A DNA stretch of 64,000 bases. Origin: Pseudomonadota bacterium (GTDB taxonomy: Bacteria; Pseudomonadota; Gammaproteobacteria; Pseudomonadales; Pseudohongiellaceae). Below the pieces are notes generated by a model. That model did no database searches and had not been told where the DNA came from. It was given only the letters and a program-made list of their open reading frames with translations. How positions within the stretch are numbered: the stretch's first letter is position 1; every line of letters begins with the position of its first letter. Position numbers and translations under genes: made by a program. The stretch lies in contig JAQBSZ010000004.1 of NCBI GenBank assembly GCA_027623555.1, positions 62,001 to 126,000 on the forward strand, given 5' to 3'. Below, in pieces: positions 8,882 to 18,039 of this stretch.

Positions 8882-10129
8882 TTAATTCAGAATATTTACC
8901 GGCAAGCCGTCTGCCAGGCTTAGCAGCAATTCTTCATTCAGGTTCGACACGACGCGCTCGCCATTTCTTAATCCGGCGACAATTAATACCCGGGAACCGA
9001 TCTTATCGCTCACTTCGACCGCACGCCGGCTCACCTGTTGACCCTGCACTACCCAGACGAAGAGACTGCCATCCTCGCTCGCTATAGCGCTCTCGGGAAT
9101 TAGCACACCAACCGGTACTTCTATCGCCGGCTCATTGGCCACACCTGCTTCCATGAAAGACACTTTCACGCCCATCTCTGGCAATACCCGTTCATCGCGC
9201 TCCAGAAAACCAATGCGTACCCGCACGGTCGCCTGGTTCCGATTCGCAGCAGGTATTATGGCGATGACTTCCGCCGCATAGGGGTCATCCGGATAGGCAT
9301 TCAGGGTAATCGTCGCCGGCTGTGACGAATACACACGATTGATATAGGCCTCGTTGACATCGACTTCCACTTCCAGCGATTCCATATCCACAATCGTGCA
9401 GATACCGGTAGCGGTGAAACCGCCGCCAGCGGCGACGGGTGAAATCATCTCGCCGGGTTGTGCTGCCTTGGCGATAACGACGCCGGCAAACGGCGCCCGT
9501 ATCAACATGTCTTCCAGAAATTGCTGTTGAATCGCTGTCGTGCGTTCTGCCACTTCAATGTCGCGCCTGAATTTGTTCAGGCGAGCAACAAGTGCCTCGA
9601 CGCTTAAGCGATCGGAATCCAGGTCGGCCTGGCTGACAAGATTGCGCACAGCAAGATCACGGCTGCGGGTGAGATTGAGTTCGGCCTGGCGAATCTGTAC
9701 TTCCAGCTCAGCAATGGCCGCATTGGCGGAGGCTACCTGCGACTCAGCCAGGGCCAGCTGTGCACGGTTTATGCTGTCATCGAGCCTGGCCAGGATTTGC
9801 CCCTCTTCCACCACCATTCCTTCTTCTATTAATACATCCATGACTTTACCGGTGACTTTTGAGCTCACTGTCGCCATGCGCCGGGCAATCACGTAGCCGG
9901 TCGCGTCCAGCACGCTGTTCTCACTGCTGGTCCGGGTTGGCGTCTGGGCCAGGATGGTTCTTACTTCGAGCGCTGCCGCCGGTTGTAGCGGAAAATCGAC
10001 ATACCAACCCACGAACCCCAGGCCACCGAGGATGGCGATTGCCAGGAGCCATTTGATGGGGCGAGCGCTATCGACCTGGTTATCTCCGCGGTCGATCTTC
10101 AGTTCATTCAATAATGCTTTCTTATCCAA
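8882..10129 (-). CDS. HlyD/MacA-type periplasmic adaptor (membrane fusion protein, 415 aa)
   Basis: First gene of the exporter operon. One membrane anchor (about residues 26-45) is followed by a barrel-sandwich/lipoyl half motif (VSSKVTGKVMDVLIEEGMVV), a coiled-coil hairpin rich in Ala, Glu and Arg at about 125-205, the second lipoyl half (IRAPFAGVVIAK), then beta-barrel and membrane-proximal domains (VPVGVLIPESAI). The adaptor should bridge the FtsX permeases to an outer-membrane factor. The start appears to be TTG at 10129 with a weak ribosome site; the N-terminal DKKALLNELKI helix is typical of such adaptors and supports this start. Confidence 0.88.
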   Translation of the reverse strand: MDKKALLNELKIDRGDNQVDSARPIKWLLAIAILGGLGFVGWYVDFPLQPAAALEVRTILAQTPTRTSSENSVLDATGYVIARRMATVSSKVTGKVMDVLIEEGMVVEEGQILARLDDSINRAQLALAESQVASANAAIAELEVQIRQAELNLTRSRDLAVRNLVSQADLDSDRLSVEALVARLNKFRRDIEVAERTTAIQQQFLEDMLIRAPFAGVVIAKAAQPGEMISPVAAGGGFTATGICTIVDMESLEVEVDVNEAYINRVYSSQPATITLNAYPDDPYAAEVIAIIPAANRNQATVRVRIGFLERDERVLPEMGVKVSFMEAGVANEPAIEVPVGVLIPESAIASEDGSLFVWVVQGQQVSRRAVEVSDKIGSRVLIVAGLRNGERVVSNLNEELLLSLADGLPVNILN

Positions 10130-10242
10130 GGATAATTGCCCTACTCAAGCTGAAAGAAGCGTGGCCTCTGACTCCCGACCCCGGGAAATCCGGTACCGGA
10201 GAAATTATACGGATAAAGAGGGAAGGTGTCGCGAGATAGCCC

Positions 10243-12447
10243 CTAAAACGTGCCATTGACTCTGAGAGAAATGCGTCTGCCTGTATTACCACACTGGTCC
10301 TCGATTTCCTCGAGAATGCCATCGGAAATTCGACCGACGAACCGCTGGCGTTCCCGACAGAATTTCGAATTGTTAAAACTGGATGCTTCGAGTCGAAAGG
10401 TGGTGCCACCGAAGGCAACAATCTCTACGAAGGCATTGGTGAAAGGATCTCTGGTTTGTAGCTCGATGTCATCAATATCATAGCGCTTGGAGTTACCCTT
10501 GAATTCAGCGCTCCAGTTCAGGCCGTAATTCATATTCCAACGGCTGATATCGTGTCTGAATCCGAGCGACCATCTGCCCCTATCCTTGAAGCGCATGCGC
10601 CTTTCAATTCCGAGAAAGGGGTCAGTTATCTTCGAATCTTCCAGATTCAGGCTCGAAGTAATGAGCAGATTTGGCATGTCGATCATGCGCATGCGGATAC
10701 TCGCTCTGAGGTTCATACCCCAGGCCTGGCCATCTCCGATATTGCCGTTGGCAGACTGCAGGTCATCCTCCGACGGTGACACATCGATGCGCTCGATCCT
10801 GTCCTGCCAGTCTTCAAAAAACACATTACCAGAAACCACACCAATATCATTGGGTAGTCGATAATCGGCATTGAAATCGTACTTCCAGTACCACTCCTGA
10901 CGTAGATTTTCGTTACCCGCCTGGACATTCGAATCCTCATCCCGGTTGTCAGTGGCCGCGACAAAATCATTGAAGCTCAATTGCTCGACAATTTTCTCGA
11001 TCGATCCGCGTAGTTGTATCGTGGGCGTCAGATCATAGCGAAAATCAATCTTGGGTTTTACGAAACTGAAGTCCCGGGCGTTGGAGACATCACCGCTCTG
11101 CTTAATCTCGGACTGCTCATACAACAATGAAGTTTCCAATGACATTCGGGGATTTATTATCCAGTTGTGAATCGCAAAAGGCTCATAACGAATCTCTTCG
11201 ACTGAGGAATTGGCATTGGCAACGGCAACCGGGATCAGCCCTCCTACAACAGCCGATGGAGTGCCGGTACCAGCGACTCCCAACGCCAGATTGGAATCCA
11301 GTATTGTCTGGGCGCGTTCACCACCCAACTCGATATCCTGACCCTCGAAAATATCGAACGTATAGGAACCCCTGACAATACGTTCACGAGTGGTGCTGCC
11401 GTTACCGAGAAAGAGGTTCTTGGTCTCGGCACCATCGTCTGCCAGATCCCAGCGCTGACGCGTGGTGTCAAAGGTCGCCTTATTACTGATAAACAACACC
11501 TTGAAGCGAGCCCCATTGGTAGTGTTGTACTCATAGTCTCCGCCGATCTCCCAATTGTCAGTCTCGGTTGGGCTCTCTTCCCGCTGTATCAACACCGTAT
11601 TGGGATCTACCTTCAAGTCAGTAGTCCTTCGAATCAAGTCAGTCGGTCCGTCACCTTCTCTAACCAGTGCGTTGAGCCGGACACTGTTGTTTGGATTGAT
11701 CTGGTAGTCAAGGTTAGTACTCAGGGTCATCGTAGAACCATCGGTAGTGCGATCCTCCCGCACCAGGTCGTTCGGTGAGAAATCCCCCAGCACACTGTTT
11801 TCCTTGCTGATGAAAGGGCTGTAGGGCTCTTCCGCATTTGCAGTAAGCAGATAATTCAGCCCGCCCTGCTGGCCGCTGTAGGAGAAATTGCCACCGGGTT
11901 TAAGCGTATGGTCTCGAGTAAGGTTCAGACTGGCTTCATAGGAAACACTGCTGCTGCTGAGTTGTTCGAACAGCACTACATTGATGACCTGCCCGCTACC
12001 CCGGACATCCAGTTCACCCGAAGTGCCGCGAATGATCTGGATATAATCGACCTGATCCGCCGTAATGCGGTCGAGTTGGCCGCCGGTGCTATTATTCTTG
12101 CCAGCCGTGCGCTTGCCATTGATTAGAATCTCGTTTTCACTACTGCTGCTGCCGAATCCCCGGCCACCACCGCCACCACCACCACGACTGAAGCCGCCCG
12201 ATGAACTGCCACCGAAGCCGCCGCCGCCACTGAAGCCCCCTCGATCTCTGCCACCACCACTGGAACCGGCACCGGGAATTCGATCCAGCATGTCCTGGGC
12301 GGTTACGGGTGCGTATTCGGTGAAATAAGCAGCAGGATAGACGACGGTGGATTCGTCACCGACATTTTGCTGGGCTAAGGCAAGCTGAACAGGTATGGCC
12401 AGAAGCAGGAATAGTGTGCCTTTCAGCGCATTACATCGATTGGCCAT
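10243..12447 (-). CDS. TonB-dependent outer-membrane receptor with glycine-rich plug insert, copy 1 (734 aa)
   Basis: Signal peptide 1-25 (cut after QLALA), then a conserved mature start QNVGDESTVVYPAAYF that includes a TonB-box-like STVVYPA. A plug domain follows, with DRIPG, a Gly/Ser/Arg-rich stretch (about 60-104), EILINGKR and RITADQVDYIQIIRG, then a roughly 550-residue beta barrel ending in Phe (VNGTF), the usual assembly signal. A C-terminal cysteine pair (CRERQRFVGRIS ... EEIEDQC) is conserved in all paralogues and may form a loop disulfide. Four homologues lie in tandem, a fifth at 32.8 kb. The ligand is unknown; the nearby tannase and quinoproteins suggest aromatic or polyphenolic substrates (inference). 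Confidence 0.85.
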   Translation of the reverse strand: MANRCNALKGTLFLLLAIPVQLALAQQNVGDESTVVYPAAYFTEYAPVTAQDMLDRIPGAGSSGGGRDRGGFSGGGGFGGSSSGGFSRGGGGGGGRGFGSSSSENEILINGKRTAGKNNSTGGQLDRITADQVDYIQIIRGTSGELDVRGSGQVINVVLFEQLSSSSVSYEASLNLTRDHTLKPGGNFSYSGQQGGLNYLLTANAEEPYSPFISKENSVLGDFSPNDLVREDRTTDGSTMTLSTNLDYQINPNNSVRLNALVREGDGPTDLIRRTTDLKVDPNTVLIQREESPTETDNWEIGGDYEYNTTNGARFKVLFISNKATFDTTRQRWDLADDGAETKNLFLGNGSTTRERIVRGSYTFDIFEGQDIELGGERAQTILDSNLALGVAGTGTPSAVVGGLIPVAVANANSSVEEIRYEPFAIHNWIINPRMSLETSLLYEQSEIKQSGDVSNARDFSFVKPKIDFRYDLTPTIQLRGSIEKIVEQLSFNDFVAATDNRDEDSNVQAGNENLRQEWYWKYDFNADYRLPNDIGVVSGNVFFEDWQDRIERIDVSPSEDDLQSANGNIGDGQAWGMNLRASIRMRMIDMPNLLITSSLNLEDSKITDPFLGIERRMRFKDRGRWSLGFRHDISRWNMNYGLNWSAEFKGNSKRYDIDDIELQTRDPFTNAFVEIVAFGGTTFRLEASSFNNSKFCRERQRFVGRISDGILEEIEDQCGNTGRRISLRVNGTF

Positions 12448-12846
12448 CGAGCGGCCCCCGGTTATTGTTTGAATGCCGTCGGCAATCGAGCGACGCCGTA
12501 TGGTACTCAGTAAGAATGCGTATATCTACCAAAAACTGTCGCATTGAGTCGAATCTTGATCACTACAAATTGTATAGCCTTCAATCAGTTATCGTCACTC
12601 GAAGCGCCTGGTTTTGAGGCAAGCGATGGTATTACCGGGACGAGTACCCTCGGCGAAGGCAAAAGTGTACAAAATTCAGTCGATGTAAATACACACTGTC
12701 AGGAGGGCGCTTCGCTAAAAACAGGAGACAGATTAGTAACCGGTCCCTGGGCGGTGCATCACAAGTGAGTCAAACCACCGGAGCGAGAAGCAATTAATTG
12801 CAGGCAAAAACCTGGAAACGGAAACTGGATTCCAATTGCTGGAACC
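12448..12846. other. Intergenic region between receptor copies 1 and 2
   Basis: About 400 bp with no convincing gene. It holds the upstream region of receptor copy 1, including TACAATTTGTAG on the minus strand near 12565, similar to the -35 side of the promoter element shared by the other copies. The matching -10 is not clearly conserved here. The end next to copy 2 shows no clear terminator hairpin. Confidence 0.5.
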
Positions 12847-15059
12847 CTAGAAGGTTCCAGATACTCTGAGTGACACTGTAGGGCCAGAACTGCTGCACTG
12901 ATCTTCTATCTCTTCCAGAATGCCAGCGGAAATGCGCCCGACGAAGCGTTGCCGTTCGCGACAAAATTCTCCGGCGCTAACAATTCGGTTCGCATCGAGG
13001 CGAAACGTCAAATTGCTGAATCCTACCCATTCTACAAACACTGACCAGAAAGGATCTCCGCCTGACAGCTCGATATCATCGATGTCATAACGCTCGCGAC
13101 CACCATCAAACATATTCATCCAGTTCAAGCCATAGTTCAGGTTCAAATTTGGCAGGTCATGCCGAAATCCCATGGAAGTGCGTCCCCGATAGCTGAAGAG
13201 CATGCGACGCTCTATGCCCAGAAATGGATCGATGATTTTGGAATCTTCCAGAGACACGCTGGCGGTTACTAACATGTTCGGCATATCGAACATACGCAGT
13301 CGGATACTGCTGTTCAGATCCAGGCCATACTTCTCACCATCGCCGATATTGCCATTAGCGCTCTGCAGATTCGTTTCAGAGATAGAGACATCCAACCTTT
13401 CGATTCTGTCGTGCCAGTCTTCATAGTAGAGTCTGCCACTGACAACACCGATGTCATTGGGTAGGCGATACTCACTATTCAATTCATAGTTCCAGTACCA
13501 TTCCTGACGCAGATTTTCATTTCCCACCTGCACGTTTGAGTCCTCGTCCTGATTATCAGTCGCCGCGACGAAATCGCTGAAACTCAACTGCTGTACAACT
13601 TTTTCGATTGTGCCACGCACCTGTAAGGCAGGAGTCAGGTCATAGCGGAAATCAATTTTTGGCTTTACGAAGTTGAAGTCTCGTTTTTTAGATACATCAC
13701 CGCTTTGGGTAATTTCCGAGGTCTCATACAAAACAGAGGTTTCCAGCGACATTCTCGAGCTGATGATCCAGTTGTGAATAGCAAAGGGTTCGTAGCGCAT
13801 CTCTTCCACGACTGAATTCGCGTTGGATATAGAAACCGGAACCAGTCCGCCATGGGCTAACGATGGAGTACCAGAACTACTGGCAACTCCCAGTGCCAGG
13901 TTTGATCGAGGATTGTCTGCGCACGTTCCGCCCCTAACTCAATGTCCTGGCCCTGGAAGATGTCAAATGTGTAAGAGCCACGAGCGATGCGTTCTCTGCT
14001 GGTACTGCCCGAATCCAGGAACAGATTTTTGTCTTCAGTGCCATCACCGAGCACATCCCAACGTTCCCTGGTACTTGCTCGAGTAAATGAGTTACTTATA
14101 TACAATAACTTGAATCGGTCACCGCGATCTGTGTTGTATTCATAGTCGCCACCTATTTCCCAGTTTTCGATCGAACTGGGACTTGATTCACGCTGCAGTG
14201 CAGTGACGTTTGGAACAACTTTAAGATCGGTGGTCATGCGATTTAAGGTCGATTCACCCTTACCCTCGGTGTACTGCGCATTAAATCGCCCACTGCTCCT
14301 GGTATTAATCGCGTAGTCCAGATTTGTGCTGACGGTTCGATTATCTCCATCTGTAGAATTGACTTCACGTATGCGGTCATTCGGAGAAAAATCTCCCAGT
14401 ACGGAATTCTCTTTGCTGGTGTTCTGAAAATAAACGTCTGAAGCCCTGGCACTAAGTTGATAGTTCAAGCTACCTTGCTGACCACTGTAGGAGACACTAC
14501 CCCCTGGAGAGACAGTATTGTCATCGGTCTGCTCAGCCCGCATCTCGTATTGAATGCTTGATGAGCTCAACGTCTCGAACAACACCACGTTGATAACCTG
14601 TCCACTGCCGCGTACGTCAAGCTCGCCCGAGGTGCCGCGAATGATTTCAAAGTAGTCCACCTGGTCCGCAGTAATTCGTGAGAGTTGGCCACCCGTGCTA
14701 TTGTTTTTACCGGCTGTTCGTTTGCCGTTGATGAGGATCTCTGTACCACTGCTGCCGCCGCCAAATCCGCGGCCACCGCTACCTCCACCACTGAATCCTC
14801 CCGGAGGACCACCGCTGCCGCCGGAACCACTACCGGGTGGGCCACGAAAACCACCTCCACCGGGACCGCCACCAAGCCCACCACCACTGCTTAGACCTGG
14901 AATCCTGTCCATCATGTCCTGAGCGGTAACGGGAGACCATTCAGAAAAATAGGCAGCAGGGTATCTGACTGTAGAGTCATCACCTACATTTTCTTGAGCG
15001 AATGAAAGCGGGATGAAGCCCAGCGATAGCAGGGTTGACAGGATAATATGACGAGCCAT
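12847..15059 (-). pseudogene. TonB-dependent receptor with glycine-rich plug insert, copy 2, single-base frameshift
   Basis: The first frame starts at ATG 15059 (MARHIILSTLLSLGF signal peptide, AGAGGAAGG ribosome site) and runs through the plug, with a Gly/Pro/Ser-rich insert and EILINGKR, to ERAQTILD. It then goes out of frame near 13905 and stops at 13857. The second frame, 12847 to about 13905, continues exactly where paralogues go on (NANS-VVEEMRYEPFAIHNW) and ends VSGTF. Paralogues read GATTC where this gene reads GATC on the minus strand, so one T is missing. The total, 2213 nt, is one base short of 738 codons. The rest of the frame is clean, so the lesion is recent, a sequencing error, or a reversible switch. 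Confidence 0.85.
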
Positions 15060-15157
15060 TCGGCCTTCCTCTAGGATCAATTCAGGCTCACAAAACCGGC
15101 TTGTTTGATCGTTAATTGCTTCTCGATGTATGAAGCACTTTAATGGGGCCGTAGTAT

Positions 15158-15187
15158 TGCATAGCTCTTGTGAATTATTTGTTACAA
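15158..15187 (-). promoter_or_regulatory. Promoter-like element of receptor copy 2 (TTGTAA-N18-TATGCA)
   Basis: On the minus strand TTGTAA (15182-15187) is followed after exactly 18 bases by TATGCA (15158-15163). The same spacing and -10 box occur upstream of receptor copies 3 and 4, and outside these boxes the flanks are less conserved. It lies about 100 bp before the start codon. Confidence 0.6.
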
Positions 15188-15564
15188 ATTGTATAGCGAT
15201 CAACCCTTTAGCGACGATCCGTTTGCCAATTCAGGAAAACTGTAAAGTGTTGTGACAATTGCCCCCACTGCTATTGCCAAGACATGATTGTCTTAATAAA
15301 TCCACAAAATTTGGAGAATGCCCACTCGAGGACTTAGTGAAATTACCTGGCCCGATGAGTCGATTCGAGCGCGGTTGGACACAAATTACTGGAATGCTCA
15401 ATCAGGAAAAATCTAAAGCCTTAAACTTTCGACCGGGTAGCCGTGCAAAAGTGCCTGGCACCCTTTAATGCAAGAATACGCGGAGTTACCAACTGTTGAT
15501 TTGCAGGGTCTGTGCCGTGTTACAGCTCAGGGTTAATCGGGGCAGCGAATCCTGTCAGGATTGG
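15188..15564. other. Intergenic region upstream of receptor copy 2
   Basis: About 380 bp without a supported gene. It contains one degenerate copy of the GTGCCTGGCACC repeat at 15447-15466, flanked by AAAA and TTT, which could act as a weak terminator after receptor copy 3 (minus strand). No other structure was recognised. Confidence 0.5.
15447..15466. repeat. Dispersed GTGCCTGGCACC repeat, single half
   Basis: AAAAGTGCCTGGCACCCTTT is a near-palindrome matching one arm of the hairpin at 3541-3577 and the tandem pair at 17950-17975. Confidence 0.6.
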
Positions 15565-17832
15565 CTAATAAGTGCCGTTCACACGCAGGGAAACAGTGGG
15601 ACCTGAAGTGCTGCACTGATCTTCAATCTCTTCCAGGATGCCACTGGAAATGCGACCGGCGTAGCGTAGTCTCTCCCGGCAGTTTTCACCGTTGTTGATG
15701 ATGCGCAGGGCATCGAGACGGAATGTCATATTGTTAAAGCCTACCCACTCGACAAATACACTCCAGAAAGGATCGCCTGATGAGAGTTCAATATCATCGA
15801 TATCGTAGCGAAGGCGACCGCCGTCGAAGAAGTTGCTCCAATTGCCACCGTAGTTCAGGTTCCAACGAGGAATGTCATGGCGAAAGCCGATATTGGTTCT
15901 CCCGCGAAAGCTGAACAGGAAACGCCGGTCTATCCCCAGGAAAGGATCAGTAATCTCCGAATCTTCCAATGACAAACTGGCTGTAGCCAGCAAATTTGGC
16001 ATATCGAACATGCGCATGCGGATACTGCTGTTTATATCCAGGCCATACTTCTTGCCATCACCAACATTACCGTTGGCGCTTCTCAGATCGTCCTCGGAAA
16101 CGGAAACATCCAATCGTTCAATCTTGTCGTGCCAGTCCTCATAATAGAGCCGGCTGCTGACCACACCAATATCGTTGGGCAATCGATATTCAGCGTTTAC
16201 TTCGTAATTCCAATACCACTCCTGTCGCAAATTGGCGTTACCCGCCTGCACATCGGAGTCCTCATCCTCGGCATCAGTCGCCGCCACAAAATCGTTAAAC
16301 GTTAACTGCTGCACAATTTTTTCGACAGTGCCACGCAGCTGTATAGTAGGGGTCAGGTCATACCTGAAATCTATTTTTGGTTTAACAAAATCGAAGTCCC
16401 GCTTCTTGGATACATCTCCACTCTGGCTAATTTCGGAATCCTCATACAAGACGGATGTTTCCAGTGACATTCTCGGGCTGATGATCCAGTTGTGAATTGC
16501 GAACGGTTCATAGCGTATTTCTTCGACCGTGGAATTAGCATTGCTTACCAACTGGGGTATCAGTCCACCATGGGAAGTCGAAGGCACTCCGGTGTCGCTG
16601 GCCAGGCCCAGAGCCAGATTGGAATCGAGAATGGTCTGTGCACGTTCAGCGCCTAATTCGAGATCCTGACCATCGCCGAATATGTCAAAGGTATAGGAAC
16701 TACGCACGATGCGTTCCCTGGTAGTAGAGCCTGAGTCGAGAAACAGATTTTTGCTTTCACTACTGTCACTTGAGATGTCCCAGCGCTCTCTGGTGGTCGT
16801 TCTGGTGTTGGAATTGCTGATAAACAACACCTTAAATCGGTCACCGCGGGACGTGTTGTATTCGTAGTCCCCACCAATCTCCCAGTTATCGGACTCAGAA
16901 GGACTATCCTCTCGCTGCAAACTCTCAACATGCGGAGAAACTTGCAGATCGACGGTACTACGAAATGTTTCGGTGGGGCTGTCACCATCAGAGAACAGGC
17001 CATTAAAGCGCGCACTGCTGTTGGCATTAATTTGGTAATCCAGATTCGTGCTGAACGTCAAATTAGAGCCTTCGGTGGTTCGAGTCTCGCGTACAGTATC
17101 GTTAGGCGAGAAATCGCCCAGTATAGAGTTTTCCTTGCTCAGGTTTTTGAAATAACTATCGGACGCTCTGGCACTGAGCTGAAAATTTAACCCGCCCCGT
17201 TGACCGCTGTAGGACAGACTCCCGGAAGGAGAAACCGTGTTGTCATCAGCCTGTTCAGCCCGTAATTCGTATTGCGTGGTGTAGGCACTGAAGGTGTCAA
17301 ACAGCACCACATTCACAACCTGGCCACTGCCGCGTACGTCCAATTCACCAGAGGTGCCCCTGATAATTTCAATATAATCGACCTGGTCGGAAGTTATGCG
17401 TGTGAGCTGACCACCGGTGCTGTTGTTCTTGCCCGCCGTACGCTTGCCATTAATGAGAATCTCGGTGCCACTGTTGCCGCTGCCGAATCCGCGACCACCG
17501 CCACCACCACCACCAAAGCCGAATCCAGCAGGTAAACCGCTGACGCCACCACCGCCACCTCCCGGTGGACCGCCAAAACCACCGCCGCCGCCACCGCCAC
17601 CGCCGCCAAAACCACCTCCACTACTCATGCCGGGGATGCGGTCCAGCATGTCCTGGGCGGTTACGGGTGACCATTCGGAGAAATAAGAGGCGGAGTAGCG
17701 GACCGTGGACTCTTCGCCCACATTATCCTGGGCAAAGGAACTCGACCCCAAGTTCAGAAAAAGCAGGAAAACAGGAGCATAAATCGGATTGATCCGTCGT
17801 GCTCCGGGGTTAATCTCCATGTTCAATTCCAT
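15565..17832 (-). CDS. TonB-dependent receptor with glycine-rich plug insert, copy 3 (755 aa)
   Basis: Closest in sequence to copies 2 and 4. The signal region is residues 1-34 (hydrophobic core PVFLLFLNLGSSSFA), followed by QDNVGEESTVRYSASYFSEW, the TonB-box-like segment, and DMLDRIPG. The Gly-rich insert (about 70-122) includes a run of ten glycines. EILINGKRTAGKNNSTGGQL and RITSDQVDYIEIIRGTSGELDVRG follow, then a barrel ending VNGTY. The upstream start M1 is 4 residues before a second Met; both are possible. The family-specific C-terminal cysteine pair is present. The insert is coded by GGN/CCN-rich DNA prone to replication slippage, and its length differs between copies. Confidence 0.87.
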   Translation of the reverse strand: MELNMEINPGARRINPIYAPVFLLFLNLGSSSFAQDNVGEESTVRYSASYFSEWSPVTAQDMLDRIPGMSSGGGFGGGGGGGGGGFGGPPGGGGGGVSGLPAGFGFGGGGGGGRGFGSGNSGTEILINGKRTAGKNNSTGGQLTRITSDQVDYIEIIRGTSGELDVRGSGQVVNVVLFDTFSAYTTQYELRAEQADDNTVSPSGSLSYSGQRGGLNFQLSARASDSYFKNLSKENSILGDFSPNDTVRETRTTEGSNLTFSTNLDYQINANSSARFNGLFSDGDSPTETFRSTVDLQVSPHVESLQREDSPSESDNWEIGGDYEYNTSRGDRFKVLFISNSNTRTTTRERWDISSDSSESKNLFLDSGSTTRERIVRSSYTFDIFGDGQDLELGAERAQTILDSNLALGLASDTGVPSTSHGGLIPQLVSNANSTVEEIRYEPFAIHNWIISPRMSLETSVLYEDSEISQSGDVSKKRDFDFVKPKIDFRYDLTPTIQLRGTVEKIVQQLTFNDFVAATDAEDEDSDVQAGNANLRQEWYWNYEVNAEYRLPNDIGVVSSRLYYEDWHDKIERLDVSVSEDDLRSANGNVGDGKKYGLDINSSIRMRMFDMPNLLATASLSLEDSEITDPFLGIDRRFLFSFRGRTNIGFRHDIPRWNLNYGGNWSNFFDGGRLRYDIDDIELSSGDPFWSVFVEWVGFNNMTFRLDALRIINNGENCRERLRYAGRISSGILEEIEDQCSTSGPTVSLRVNGTY

Positions 17833-17901
17833 CGCTTGAGACCTGTATCAGAAACCTAGAATTTAGTGGCCTGAATTGAGCGTTGTTATGGCTAGCAATA
17901 T

Positions 17902-17931
17902 TGCATAGCAGTTCAGGGCGAATTGTAACAA
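17902..17931 (-). promoter_or_regulatory. Promoter-like element of receptor copy 3 (TTGTTA-N18-TATGCA)
   Basis: Minus strand TTGTTA (17926-17931), an 18-base spacer, then TATGCA (17902-17907). The predicted transcript start lies about 63 nt before the start codon, the same distance as for copy 4. Confidence 0.65.
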
Positions 17932-17949
17932 ACTTTAGAGCCGTGTTTT

Positions 17950-17975
17950 GGTGCCAGGCACCGGTGCCAGGCACC
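17950..17975. repeat. Tandem GGTGCCAGGCACC repeat (2 x 13 bp)
   Basis: Two perfect adjacent copies of the 13-base unit, each itself a near-palindrome, located between receptor copies 3 and 4. It has a TTT tract on the right side and TTTT on the left, so it may form alternative hairpins and act as a terminator for copy 4. Confidence 0.7.
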
Positions 17976-18039
17976 TTTCAGCAGGATCAGGAAGGCGCGG
18001 GGAAGCAATTCCGATCAGGATTCGATGAACTGGCTTCGT

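Noticed and set aside
17417-17686. Plus-strand proline-rich reading frames opposite the glycine-rich inserts (also near 12065, 14695 and 19868)
   Set aside because: They are antisense reads of GGN codons (CCN), share a meaningless MLLFLPAVRLP start opposite KRTAGKNNS, and have no ribosome sites.
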